This document shows, in pieces, positions 1 to 6,925 of a stretch of DNA of 64,000 nucleotides. Position 1 is the stretch's first letter, and every line of letters begins with the position of its first letter. The notes below the pieces were generated by a model, which made no database searches, was not told the DNA's origin, and worked only from the letters and a program-made list of their open reading frames with translations. The position numbers were made by a program, and so were the translations under genes. This stretch comes from CAXMMR01 sp963692975 (GTDB lineage: Bacteria; Pseudomonadota; Alphaproteobacteria; Acetobacterales; Acetobacteraceae). The DNA lies in the NCBI GenBank assembly GCA_963692975.2, contig CAXMMR010000009.1, forward strand, positions 1 through 64,000, given 5' to 3'.

Positions 1-984
1 GCCCGATTGCCGCTCCGGCAGCGCCTCCCGCCGGCGCGCCGGCCTGGCGGTATCGGGCAGCGCGTCGAGCTCCATCCACGGCGCGACAGCCTCGCGCATG
101 GCGCCGTAGGCTGCCGCCTCGGCCGGCGCGAGCGGCGCCTCGCCGAGCAGGGTGAGCGCCAGCGCCGCCTCGGCGGAGAGTCCCAGCGCCACCAGCCTGG
201 CCTGAGCGCTGCGGGTCAGCCGCCCGTCCGGATGCACCGGCGAGAAGCCCGGCGCGATCCCCCCGACCTCGACGCCGAGCAGCGCGTCCTCCGGTCCGGC
301 CGGCAGCACGCAGAGCCGCGCCGCGCGCCCTGCCGCCGGCCCGGCGAGGGCCGCTGCCGCCGCGGCGGTGAGCCCGGGCACGGGGCAGGGCGGGGCGGCC
401 GGCCTCGACTGCGCCGCCGCCAGCAGGTCGAGCTGACCGTCCGACACGGCCGCGATACGGCCATGCGCCAGCGCGGCCAGGCAGGCGGCGGTGTGGCGCG
501 CCGCCTCGCCGGCATAATCCAGCCCCTGCAGCGCCAGCAGCAGGTCGAGCCCGGTGAGCGCCACCCGCCGCGCCCCGTCCGGCGCCAGCCGCCGCATCGC
601 CTCGGCCGCGAGGCTCGCCGCCGCGCCGAACGCGTCGACGTCGAACCCGCTCGCCACGTCGTGGAAGGCGGCGACGTTGAGCACGAACACCGGCGAGCTA
701 CCTGCCTCGCCACGCCAGATCGCCGCTCCCGGACAGCCGCGCCGCGTCAGCAGCAGCAGCCGCAGCGCGTCCGCGCCGCCCGCCGGCGCCAGCCGCGGCA
801 GCCAGGCTTCGGCGGCGCGCACGAAGTCGATCGGCCCGTCGCCCGGCAGCATCGCTGCCAGCGCCGCCGCCGCCTCGTCATCGAAGCTCGCCGGCAGGCT
901 GACCGCGCGTGACGCCGCCTCCGGCTCCGCGCTCGCCGCCACGCTGCGCATCCTGGTGCCGTGCCAAAAGCTGGGAGGTGCCAT
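1..984 (-). CDS. Partial hypothetical protein, possibly TSCPD/ribonucleotide-reductase-like (N-terminal part)
   Basis: A minus-strand frame stays open for 328 codons from an ATG at 984 to the left edge, so the C-terminus lies outside the window. The protein begins MAPPSFWHGTRMRSVAAS and is Ala/Leu/Gly rich, with a soluble alpha/beta composition and no signal peptide or membrane segment. The HGTRxRS opening and the following text resemble alphaproteobacterial proteins annotated as TSCPD-domain or ribonucleotide-reductase-like. That is family memory, and the diagnostic C-terminal domain is not visible. The coding frame is convincing because the competing frames are Arg-rich nonsense. An alternative ATG lies at 951. 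The gene is divergent from the NDUFA12 gene. The function call is weak. Confidence 0.5.
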   Translation of the reverse strand, partial: MAPPSFWHGTRMRSVAASAEPEAASRAVSLPASFDDEAAAALAAMLPGDGPIDFVRAAEAWLPRLAPAGGADALRLLLLTRRGCPGAAIWRGEAGSSPVFVLNVAAFHDVASGFDVDAFGAAASLAAEAMRRLAPDGARRVALTGLDLLLALQGLDYAGEAARHTAACLAALAHGRIAAVSDGQLDLLAAAQSRPAAPPCPVPGLTAAAAAALAGPAAGRAARLCVLPAGPEDALLGVEVGGIAPGFSPVHPDGRLTRSAQARLVALGLSAEAALALTLLGEAPLAPAEAAAYGAMREAVAPWMELDALPDTARPARRREALPERQSG

Positions 985-1127
985 GCAATCGACGCTAGCA
1001 GCACCTCCCCGCCACGCAAAGCCAAAGGCAGCACGTTCAGCCGCAATCGAGCACAGCATCTGGTGTGCCGCTGCCGCGCTTGCGCCGCCGGATGGACCGC
1101 CCGCCGCGCCGTCGCTATACGAGCGGC

Positions 1128-1484
1128 ATGGACATCGGCACCTGGCTGCACACCGCGCTGCACGGCCGCCTCGTGGGTCGCGACCTCGACGGCAACCGCT
1201 ACTACGAGGCCAAACGCAAGCGCTTAGACTATCCCCGCCGCCGCCGCTGGGTGATGTATGTCGGCACCGTCGACGCCTCCAACGTGCCGCCCGAGTGGCA
1301 TGCCTGGCTGCACTACACCACCGACGAGCCGCTCACCGATATGCCGCGCCTGCCTTGGCAGAAGCCGCATCTGCCGAACCTGACCGGCACGCCCAACGCC
1401 TACCGGCCGCCCGGCCATGACTATTCCGGCGGCCATCGTCAGCGCACCACCGGCGACTACGACGCGTGGACGCCCGAGTCCTAG
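1128..1484 (+). CDS. NADH:ubiquinone oxidoreductase NDUFA12-family protein
   Basis: This 118-residue protein matches the NDUFA12 (B17.2, complex I accessory) family. Seen: a GRLVGRDLDGNRYYE block near residue 14, then RRRRWVMYVG, PPEWHAWLHYTTDEPL and a C-terminal HLPNLTGTPNAYRPPG. These are the family signatures in usual order and length. Start: the frame extends 21 codons upstream but with low-complexity Arg/Pro text, so the ATG at 1128 (MDIGTWLH) is preferred. It probably binds the peripheral arm of complex I at the inner membrane. Its neighbours are MlaD and DUF2155, a combination I recall from other alphaproteobacteria, and it is not next to nuo genes. Confidence 0.9.
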   Translation: MDIGTWLHTALHGRLVGRDLDGNRYYEAKRKRLDYPRRRRWVMYVGTVDASNVPPEWHAWLHYTTDEPLTDMPRLPWQKPHLPNLTGTPNAYRPPGHDYSGGHRQRTTGDYDAWTPES

Positions 1485-1516
1485 ACGCCGAGCCGCGTGC
1501 CCGCAGGGCAGCCTCG

Positions 1517-2041
1517 ATGACCCGCCGCCCGGCCGAAATCGCCACCGGATTGCTGGTGCTGATCGTCGCCGTCGCCTTTCTCGCCTACGCGGTGGTGCAT
1601 ACCGGCCGCGCCACTGGCGGCGGCTACGACCTGCACGCCTCGTTCGACCACATTGACGGGCTGAACATCGGCGCCGATGTCCGCCTCGCGGGCGTCAAGA
1701 TCGGCAGCGTGACCGCCTCGGCCATCGACCCGAAGAGCTTTCTCGCCACCATCACCTTCACGGTGGCGGACGATCTGCATCTGCCTGACGACAGCAGCGC
1801 CGAGATCACCTCCGACGGCCTGCTCGGCGGCAAGTACCTCTCGATCGGCCCCGGTGGCAGCGCCACCCTGCTCAAGCCGGGCGGCACCGTCACCGTGACG
1901 CAGGGCTCGATCAGCATCGAGCAGCTGCTCGGCAAGTTCATCTTTAGCGCCGGCACCAAGTCAGATACGTCCAAGCCCGCAACCGGCGGCGGCGGCGGCG
2001 GCCTCGCCCCGCTCTCCGACCCGCCGGCGGCAGGCAAGTGA
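1517..2041 (+). CDS. mlaD: Outer membrane lipid asymmetry protein MlaD
   Basis: This is a 174-residue MCE-domain protein, the inner-membrane-anchored, periplasmic substrate-binding subunit of the Mla phospholipid transporter. Seen: a single N-terminal membrane helix (about residues 9-28, LLVLIVAVAFLAYAVVH), then the MCE core with DGLNIGADVRLAGVKIGSV and GLLGGKYLSIGPGG, and a Gly-rich low-complexity tail. The length fits MlaD rather than the longer multi-MCE proteins. The ATG at 1517 is preferred because the 17 upstream codons do not look like family sequence. The stop overlaps the next GTG by 4 bp. mlaE and mlaF are not in the window. Confidence 0.9.
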   Translation: MTRRPAEIATGLLVLIVAVAFLAYAVVHTGRATGGGYDLHASFDHIDGLNIGADVRLAGVKIGSVTASAIDPKSFLATITFTVADDLHLPDDSSAEITSDGLLGGKYLSIGPGGSATLLKPGGTVTVTQGSISIEQLLGKFIFSAGTKSDTSKPATGGGGGGLAPLSDPPAAGK

Positions 2042-2244
2042 CCGCGCCGACGCTCTGGCCGCAGCCGGATGGCCAGCCGGTCAGCTGCCGCGACAAGCTG
2101 CGCATGCTGGAGGACAACCACGCCGAGCTCGCCCAGGTGCTGCGCGATGCCTTCGACGACGCCGTCCTGATGGGCGTCGACGAGGCCTGGATGCGCCGCA
2201 CCCTGCTCGGCATGGTGGACGAGCTGCAAAGCCCGAAGCGGTGA
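2038..2244 (+). CDS. Small conserved-looking hypothetical protein
   Basis: A 68-residue ORF with a GTG start that overlaps the mlaD stop by 4 bp; its own stop overlaps the next GTG by 4 bp. This tight coupling is the main evidence that it is real. The protein is acidic and helical (DKLRMLEDNHAELAQVL then DDAVLMGVDEAWMRRTLL), with no signal peptide, membrane helix or Cys motif. I do not recognise the family. A cytoplasmic role connected with the co-translated Mla/DUF2155 genes is possible, but nothing in the sequence specifies it. Confidence 0.7.
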   Translation: MTAPTLWPQPDGQPVSCRDKLRMLEDNHAELAQVLRDAFDDAVLMGVDEAWMRRTLLGMVDELQSPKR

Positions 2245-2642
2245 GGGGGCTGCGGCTTCTGGTCGCCGCCCTGCCGCTGCTCGCCGCGCTGCCGGTCGGC
2301 AGCCTCGCCGCCGAGCTCGTGCCACCGCCCAACCTGCCCTCGCCCGACAGCTGGGAGCCACGCCAGACCGGCGTGCTCAACGTGCTCGACAAGGTGAGCG
2401 CCCAGCAGGCGACGCTCACGATGCATGTCGGAGACACCGCCGACTTCGAGACCCTGCACATCACCCTGTCGTCCTGCCAGGCTCGCCCGGCGACCCTGCC
2501 GGCCGACAGCGCTGCCCGCGTCGCAATCGTCGACGCCAACGCCGGCGCCCCCGGCTTCAGCGGCTGGATCCTCGCCGACGAGCCCGCCGCAGCAATGCTG
2601 CCGAGCGCCAACTACGACGTCCAGCTGGCGCGCTGCCAATGA
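2241..2642 (+). CDS. DUF2155 domain-containing secreted protein
   Basis: A 133-residue protein with a Sec signal peptide (MRGLRLLVAALPLLAALPVGSLAA, cleavage near residue 24), so it is periplasmic. The mature part contains LNVLDKVSAQQATLTMHVGD, a pair of Cys (LSSCQ and the terminal ARCQ) and AFSGW-like text (GFSGWILADEP). This is the DUF2155 pattern found across alphaproteobacteria, usually near NDUFA12 and mlaD. Its biochemical function is unknown. It starts at GTG 2241, overlapping the preceding stop, and its stop overlaps the otsB ATG, so it is translationally coupled at both ends. Confidence 0.85.
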   Translation: MRGLRLLVAALPLLAALPVGSLAAELVPPPNLPSPDSWEPRQTGVLNVLDKVSAQQATLTMHVGDTADFETLHITLSSCQARPATLPADSAARVAIVDANAGAPGFSGWILADEPAAAMLPSANYDVQLARCQ

Positions 2643-3364
2643 GCGCGCGAACCATTCCGGTGCCCGAGATCCCGCCGCTCGACCGCGCCGCCCTGCTGCT
2701 CGACTTCGACGGCACGCTGGTCGACATCGCCGCCACTCCCGGCGCCGTCGTGATCGAGCCGGGCCTCATCGACGTGCTCGCCGTGCTGCGCCACCGCCTC
2801 GGCGACGCCCTGGCAATCGTCACTGGCCGCCCGCTCGGCCAGCTCGATGCGCTGCTGCCGGGCTCGCCCTACGCTGTCGCCGGCGAGCACGGCGGAGCGC
2901 TGCGCCGCCATCCCGGCGCCAGGATCGAGCATCCCAGCATGCCGGCGCTGCCCACGGGCTGGCTCGCCGAGGCGGCCGGGCTCGTCCAAGCCCACTCCGG
3001 CGCGCTGGTCGAGCCAAAATCGCACGGCCTGGTGCTGCATTACCGCGCCGCGCCCGACGCCGGTCCGGCGCTCTACGAAGCGGCAACCGCGCTGGTCTCG
3101 CGCCATCCCGGCAGCTTCGTCGTCAGCCCCGCCAAGATGGCGTGGGAAATCCGCCCCGCCGGCGTCGACAAGGGCACCGCGGTCGAGGCGCTGATGGCCG
3201 AGCCGCCCTTTGCCGGCCGCGTGCCGGTGTTCGTCGGCGACGACGTGACCGATCTCGACGGCATCGCCGCCGCAATCCGCCTCGGCGGCGTAGGCCTCAT
3301 GGTGCCGGACGCCTTCATCGACCCCGCCGGCGTGCGCCGGTGGCTCGCCTCGCTGGCCGCCTGA
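2639..3364 (+). CDS. otsB: Trehalose-6-phosphate phosphatase OtsB
   Basis: A 241-residue HAD-superfamily phosphatase that removes phosphate from trehalose 6-phosphate. Seen: HAD motif I LLLDFDGTLVDIA (residues about 18-30), GRPLGQLDALLPG, EHGGALR, the motif III region with K (SPAKMAWEIRP), the GVDKGTAVEAL stretch and motif IV VFVGDDVTDLDG near the C-terminus. These are standard OtsB features, and the length is normal. It overlaps DUF2155 by 4 bp. No trehalose-phosphate synthase (otsA) gene is present in the window, so the partner enzyme must be encoded elsewhere. Confidence 0.92.
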   Translation: MSARTIPVPEIPPLDRAALLLDFDGTLVDIAATPGAVVIEPGLIDVLAVLRHRLGDALAIVTGRPLGQLDALLPGSPYAVAGEHGGALRRHPGARIEHPSMPALPTGWLAEAAGLVQAHSGALVEPKSHGLVLHYRAAPDAGPALYEAATALVSRHPGSFVVSPAKMAWEIRPAGVDKGTAVEALMAEPPFAGRVPVFVGDDVTDLDGIAAAIRLGGVGLMVPDAFIDPAGVRRWLASLAA

Positions 3365-3378
3365 CTCCCTCCGCTTCG

Positions 3379-3873
3379 ATGCGCCGCCGGGATAGGACCG
3401 CGTCGACCCTGCCCGGCCTGGCCCTGGCATTTGCCCTGCTGGTGCTCGCCGCAGCCTACGGCGCCGAGCGCATGGGCGTCGTCGCCTGCGCCCTCTGCCT
3501 GGTCGAGCGCAAGCCCTGGTGGATGATCGCCGGCTTCGCCTTGCTGGCGCTGCTGCTGCCGTCCGCCAGGCGCGCCCTGCTCTGGCTCGCCGTCCTCGCC
3601 GGCGTGCTCGCCACCGGCCTTGGGCTGCTGCATCTCGGCGTCGAGTGGGGCTGGTGGCCGAGCCCGCTGCCCGAGTGCGCCGCCCCGCGCCTGGCCAACG
3701 GCAGCATCGCCGCGCGCCTCGCCTCGATGCCGCTTCGCCCGAGCAAGCCCTGCGACGACCCGACCTACCTCGTGCCCGGCCTGCCGCTCTCCATGGCCGC
3801 CATGCAGGCGCTCGCCGCCCTGGCGTTCTCCGCCATCCTCGCCATCTCGCTCAGGACAAGGAGCACCCGATGA
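3379..3873 (+). CDS. dsbB: Disulfide bond formation protein B (DsbB family)
   Basis: This 164-residue membrane protein fits the DsbB family, which reoxidises periplasmic thiol oxidases and passes electrons to ubiquinone. Seen: four hydrophobic segments, the first Cys pair as CALC after ERMGVVA (residues about 35-38), and a second pair in the periplasmic loop (LPECAAPR and SKPCDDPT). The open frame extends nearly 1 kb upstream through otsB, but that part is out-of-frame noise. ATG 3379, just after the otsB stop, is the credible start. Its stop overlaps the coq7 ATG (ATGA), a pairing I recall from other alphaproteobacteria. Confidence 0.9.
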   Translation: MRRRDRTASTLPGLALAFALLVLAAAYGAERMGVVACALCLVERKPWWMIAGFALLALLLPSARRALLWLAVLAGVLATGLGLLHLGVEWGWWPSPLPECAAPRLANGSIAARLASMPLRPSKPCDDPTYLVPGLPLSMAAMQALAALAFSAILAISLRTRSTR

Positions 3874-4463
3874 GCGACGCCAGCCTCACCAATCCCGCCC
3901 TGAGCAACTCCGCGTTGGGCGAGCCGCCGCTCCGCCTGCCCGGCGACATGAGCCAGCGCGCCGAGATCGAGCAGATGATCCGCGTCGACCACGCCGGCGA
4001 ATACGGCGCCAAGCGCATCTACCAGGGCCAGCTCGCCGTGCTCGGCCGCACCGACAAGGGCGACGTCCTGCGCCACATGCAGGCCCAGGAGCAGGTTCAT
4101 CTCGACACCTTCGCCGCCCTCGTCGCCAGCCGCCGCGTCCGCCCCACCGCGCTGCTGCCGCTCTGGCACCTCGCGGGCTACGCGCTGGGCGCCGCCACCG
4201 CCGCGCTGGGCACCCGCGCCGCCATGGCCTGCACCGTCGCCGTCGAAGAGGCGATCGACGAGCACTACGCCGCCCAGGCCGCTGCCCTCCCCGCCGACGA
4301 GCACGAGCTCCGCGCCACCATCGAGCGCTTCCGCGCCGAGGAGCTGGAGCACCGCGATATCGGCTTGGAAAACGAGGCCGAGCTCGCGCCGGCCTACAAG
4401 CTGATGAGCCGGGTCATTAAGGCCGGCTGCAAGGTGGCGATCGCAGTAAGCGAGAAAGTATAA
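3870..4463 (+). CDS. coq7: Demethoxyubiquinone hydroxylase Coq7
   Basis: A 197-residue di-iron monooxygenase of the Coq7/UbiF-replacing type, catalysing the last hydroxylation of ubiquinone synthesis at the membrane. Seen: the four-helix ligand motifs DHAGEYGAKRIY (residues about 37-48), QEQVHLDTF, VEEAIDEHY and EELEHRDIGLE, which supply the Glu/His iron ligands. The helix LAGYALGAATAAL probably associates with the membrane. The start is the ATG overlapping the dsbB stop. The N-terminal 25 residues (LTNPALSNSALGEPPL) are less conserved. The gene closes the overlapped plus-strand run, and a twin-hairpin repeat begins directly after its stop. Confidence 0.93.
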   Translation: MSDASLTNPALSNSALGEPPLRLPGDMSQRAEIEQMIRVDHAGEYGAKRIYQGQLAVLGRTDKGDVLRHMQAQEQVHLDTFAALVASRRVRPTALLPLWHLAGYALGAATAALGTRAAMACTVAVEEAIDEHYAAQAAALPADEHELRATIERFRAEELEHRDIGLENEAELAPAYKLMSRVIKAGCKVAIAVSEKV

Positions 4464-4580
4464 GAGGTTCTTTTTTGAAAAAAAGAACCAAAAAACTTCT
4501 GCTCATCAAGGCAGGTTTAACTCGAGGCACTCGCCAAACTTACGAAAGTTTTTTGCTTCTTTTTTTCAAAAAAGAAGCGC
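4464..4580. repeat. AT-rich twin-hairpin element, copy 1 (complete)
   Basis: Two inverted hairpins in an otherwise very GC-rich genome. Hairpin 1 at 4466-4489 has an 11-bp stem (GGTTCTTTTTT pairing with AAAAAAGAACC) and is followed by AAAAAACTT. Hairpin 2 at 4555-4578 (GCTTC..GAAGC) is preceded by AAGTTTTTTG, so the two ends are inverted copies of one unit around about 65 bp of unrelated sequence. It separates the convergent coq7 (+) and the small membrane gene (-) and could act as a bidirectional terminator. Related copies lie at 35924, 53735 and 57011. Confidence 0.85.
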
Positions 4581-4588
4581 TTTCTTCC

Positions 4589-4975
4589 TTACCCTCGCCG
4601 AACGATCGCCAGCACAAACGCGCCAAACAGCCCGCCCGTCACGGTAAACGCGGCGATCACGATCCGCAGGCGAAAGCCAACGTCGTCCGCCTCAGCTTGA
4701 AACGCCGAGCGCATGCGCAGCCGCTCCGCCTGCAGGCTCGCCTCGGTGGTGCCGATCTTGTCCGCACTGTCGCCGAGCGCGTCCTGCAGCAGCGCCAGCC
4801 GCGTCTTGTCGCCGCCTCGCTCCGCCGCCAGCGCCTGGTCCAGCGCCGTCTCCCGCGCGAGCGCCCGATCCAGCGGGATCTGCGCCGCGTAGGTGGCAAA
4901 CGCCCCCAGCAGCCCGACCACGGCAAACGCCATCATCAGGAACGCCGTCCAGCTGCCGATTTCACGTGTTGCCAT
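4589..4975 (-). CDS. Hypothetical two-helix membrane protein
   Basis: A 128-residue protein with an N-terminal helix (about residues 9-31, WTAFLMMAFAVVGLLGAFAT), a charged helical middle of about 65 residues (RALARETALDQALAAERGG.., likely coiled coil) and a C-terminal helix (RIVIAAFTVTGGLFGAFVLAIV) ending in RRG. It would present the coiled segment on one side of the inner membrane. I do not recognise the family. The coherent amphipathic pattern supports a real gene over the Arg-rich alternative frames. It ends next to the twin-hairpin repeat and is divergent from rpmJ. Confidence 0.65.
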   Translation of the reverse strand: MATREIGSWTAFLMMAFAVVGLLGAFATYAAQIPLDRALARETALDQALAAERGGDKTRLALLQDALGDSADKIGTTEASLQAERLRMRSAFQAEADDVGFRLRIVIAAFTVTGGLFGAFVLAIVRRG

Positions 4976-5026
4976 AGCGGCCGGGTCTGAAGCCTAGGCC
5001 CCAGCCGGTCAATGCCTCCGCCTTCC

Positions 5027-5055
5027 TTGACACGCTTTCCCGCCGTCGCTATCCC
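5027..5055 (+). promoter_or_regulatory. Candidate sigma-70-type promoter for rpmJ
   Basis: TTGACA at 5027-5032, a 17-bp spacer and TATCCC at 5050-5055. Initiation would be expected near 5062, only about 3 nt before the rpmJ ATG at 5065, implying a leaderless or nearly leaderless mRNA. No Shine-Dalgarno sequence is visible between the -10 and the ATG. The call is by consensus match only. Confidence 0.55.
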
Positions 5056-5064
5056 GCCCGCACC

Positions 5065-5190
5065 ATGAAGATCCGCAACAGCCTCCGTGCCGCCAAAACG
5101 CGCGACAAGAACTGCCGCGTCGTGCGCCGCCACGGCCGCGTCTACATCATCAACAAGAAGAACCCGCGGATGAAGTGCCGCCAGGGCTAA
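5065..5190 (+). CDS. rpmJ: 50S ribosomal protein L36 (41-residue type)
   Basis: A 41-residue ribosomal protein beginning MKIRNSLRAAKTRDKNC, continuing VVRRHGRVYIINKKNPRMK and ending CRQG. This is the longer L36 form seen in alphaproteobacteria, which binds 23S rRNA in the large subunit. It lacks a complete zinc ribbon: only two Cys are visible (C17 and C39). A consensus-like promoter sits immediately upstream, leaving almost no 5' leader. The gene stands alone, away from the ribosomal operons, which is usual for this type. Confidence 0.93.
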   Translation: MKIRNSLRAAKTRDKNCRVVRRHGRVYIINKKNPRMKCRQG

Positions 5191-5260
5191 AGCCCTAGCG
5201 CTGCCGCTTGCCGGGGCCGCCCGGCACTGCCATCTCCTCCCGATCAGGGGAGTTCGGCCA

Positions 5261-6712
5261 ATGATCCCGCTACCCGCGCCAAGACAGGACGTGCTCGACC
5301 GCCGCGACGAGATCGTCGCCGGCCTACGCCGCATCGTCCCCGCCAGCGGCGTCATCGCCGAGCCCAACCTGCTCCGCCCCTACGAGACCGACGGCCTGGC
5401 CGCCTACCGCATGCCGCCGCTCGCCGTGGTGCTTCCCGAAACCACAGAGCAGGTCGCCGAAGTTCTCGCCTTCCTGCATCGCCTGAACGTCCGCGTCGTC
5501 CCCCGCGGCGCCGGCACCTCGCTCGCCGGCGGTGCCCTGCCGCTCGCCGACAGCGTCGTTCTCGGCCTGATGCGCATGAACCGCATCCTCGACATCGACT
5601 ATGCCGACCGCTGCGCCACCGTCCAGGCAGGCGTCACCAACCTTGCCATCACCGGCGCCGTCCAGGCGCGCGGCTTCTTCTACGCACCGGACCCGTCCAG
5701 CCAGCTCGCCTGCATGATCGGCGGCAACGTCGCGATGAACTCCGGCGGCGCCCACTGCCTCAAATACGGCGTCACCGCCAACAACCTGCTCGGCCTCACC
5801 GCCGTCACCATCGAGGGCGAGATTCTCCATCTCGGCGGCGACCACCTGGACGCCGCCGGCTACGACTGGATGGGCCTCGTCACCGGCAGCGAGGGCCAGC
5901 TCCTCATCGTCACCGAGGTCATCGTACGCATCCTGCACAGCCCGGAAGGCGCGCGCGCCATGCTGGTCGCCTTTTCCGCCAACGAGGTCGCCGGCGCCTG
6001 CGTGGACGCCATCATCGGCTCCGGCATCATCCCCGTCGCGCTCGAGTTCATGGATCGTCCGGCGATCCACGCCTGCGAGGCCTTCGCCCATGCCGGCTAT
6101 CCGCTCGATGCCGAGGCGCTGCTCATCATCGAGGTCGAAGGCAGCATCGCCGAACAGGACGCCCTGCTTGGCCGCATCGCCGACCTCTGCGCCCCCTTCC
6201 ACCCCACCAGCCTGCGCGTCTCCGCCTCCGCCGAGGAGAGCCTCGCCATCTGGAAGGGCCGCAAGGGCGCGTTCGGCGCCATCGGCCGCATCAGCCCTGA
6301 CTACCTCTGCATGGACGGCACCATCCCGACCTCGCAGCTGCCCAACGTGCTGAACCGCATCAAGCAGATGAGCGCCGAGCACCGCCTCGAGGTCGCCAAC
6401 ATCTTCCACGCCGGCGACGGCAACCTCCACCCGCTCATCATGTTCGACGCCAACGACGCCGACAGCTTCGCCCGCGCCGAAACCTTCGGCGCCGACATCC
6501 TCCGCCTCTGCGTCGAGGTCGGCGGGTGCCTGACCGGCGAGCACGGCGTCGGCGCCGAAAAGCGGGACCTCATGCACGTGCAGTTCACCCCTGTCGAGCT
6601 GGCCCAGATGCGCCGCATCAAGTCGGCCTTCGATCCCACCTGGCTGCTCAACCCCGCCAAGGTCTTCCCCTTGACGGCGGAAAGCTCCGGCCTTGCGGTC
6701 GCGGCGGAGTAG
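5261..6712 (+). CDS. glcD: Glycolate oxidase subunit GlcD (FAD-linked)
   Basis: A 483-residue FAD-linked oxidase, the catalytic subunit that oxidises glycolate to glyoxylate and passes electrons to GlcF. Seen: the PCMH-type FAD-binding domain with VVPRGAGTSLAGGALPL (residues about 75-91), PSSQLACMIGGNVAMNSGG and VTGSEGQLLIVTE, then the C-terminal cap with NIFHAGDGNLHPL and CLTGEHGVGAEKR (residues about 420-435), ending in the FDPxxLLNPxKVFP signature. These distinguish it from the shorter GlcE. A D-lactate dehydrogenase role is possible by family, but the following glcE and glcF genes favour glycolate oxidase. Confidence 0.92.
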   Translation: MIPLPAPRQDVLDRRDEIVAGLRRIVPASGVIAEPNLLRPYETDGLAAYRMPPLAVVLPETTEQVAEVLAFLHRLNVRVVPRGAGTSLAGGALPLADSVVLGLMRMNRILDIDYADRCATVQAGVTNLAITGAVQARGFFYAPDPSSQLACMIGGNVAMNSGGAHCLKYGVTANNLLGLTAVTIEGEILHLGGDHLDAAGYDWMGLVTGSEGQLLIVTEVIVRILHSPEGARAMLVAFSANEVAGACVDAIIGSGIIPVALEFMDRPAIHACEAFAHAGYPLDAEALLIIEVEGSIAEQDALLGRIADLCAPFHPTSLRVSASAEESLAIWKGRKGAFGAIGRISPDYLCMDGTIPTSQLPNVLNRIKQMSAEHRLEVANIFHAGDGNLHPLIMFDANDADSFARAETFGADILRLCVEVGGCLTGEHGVGAEKRDLMHVQFTPVELAQMRRIKSAFDPTWLLNPAKVFPLTAESSGLAVAAE

Positions 6713-6719
6713 AGCAGGA

Positions 6720-6925
6720 GAAGGCGAGGGGCTTTGCCCCTCGACCCCATCAAAGGCGGAGCCTTTGAAATCCATTCGTATCAATGTTCCATGCGCGAGA
6801 CCGCTGACTTTGAAGACGGATGAATGGCTTCGCCAAGCAAGAAAGCGCGTCGGCTCACCCCAAGTAACGGGGGTCTGGGGCCTCAGGCCCCAGCGGGTCG
6901 AGGGCAGAGCCCTCGCCTTGCTTCC
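6720..6925. repeat. GC-rich bilobed palindromic element, complete copy between glcD and glcE
   Basis: Lobe L holds AGGGGCTTTGCCCCT then ACCCC and a second hairpin AAAGGCGGAGCCTTT followed by GAAATCC. Lobe R, from about 6870, holds GGGGTCTGGGGCC..GGCCCCAGCGG and a third palindrome AGGGCAGAGCCCT. About 90 bp of non-conserved sequence lies between them. It abuts the TTG start proposed for glcE, and the upstream frame reads straight through it. Confidence 0.85.

Noticed and set aside
4475..4990. 171-codon plus-strand ORF opposite the small membrane protein
   Set aside because: Starts inside the AT-rich hairpin element (KKRTKKLLLIKAG) and continues as Arg/Gln-rich antisense text.
5324..6784. 486-codon minus-strand ORF opposite glcD
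   Set aside because: Composition is biased (Gly/Ala/Asp/Val) and mirrors codon positions of glcD, which has clear FAD-oxidase motifs. It is an antisense shadow of a high-GC gene.
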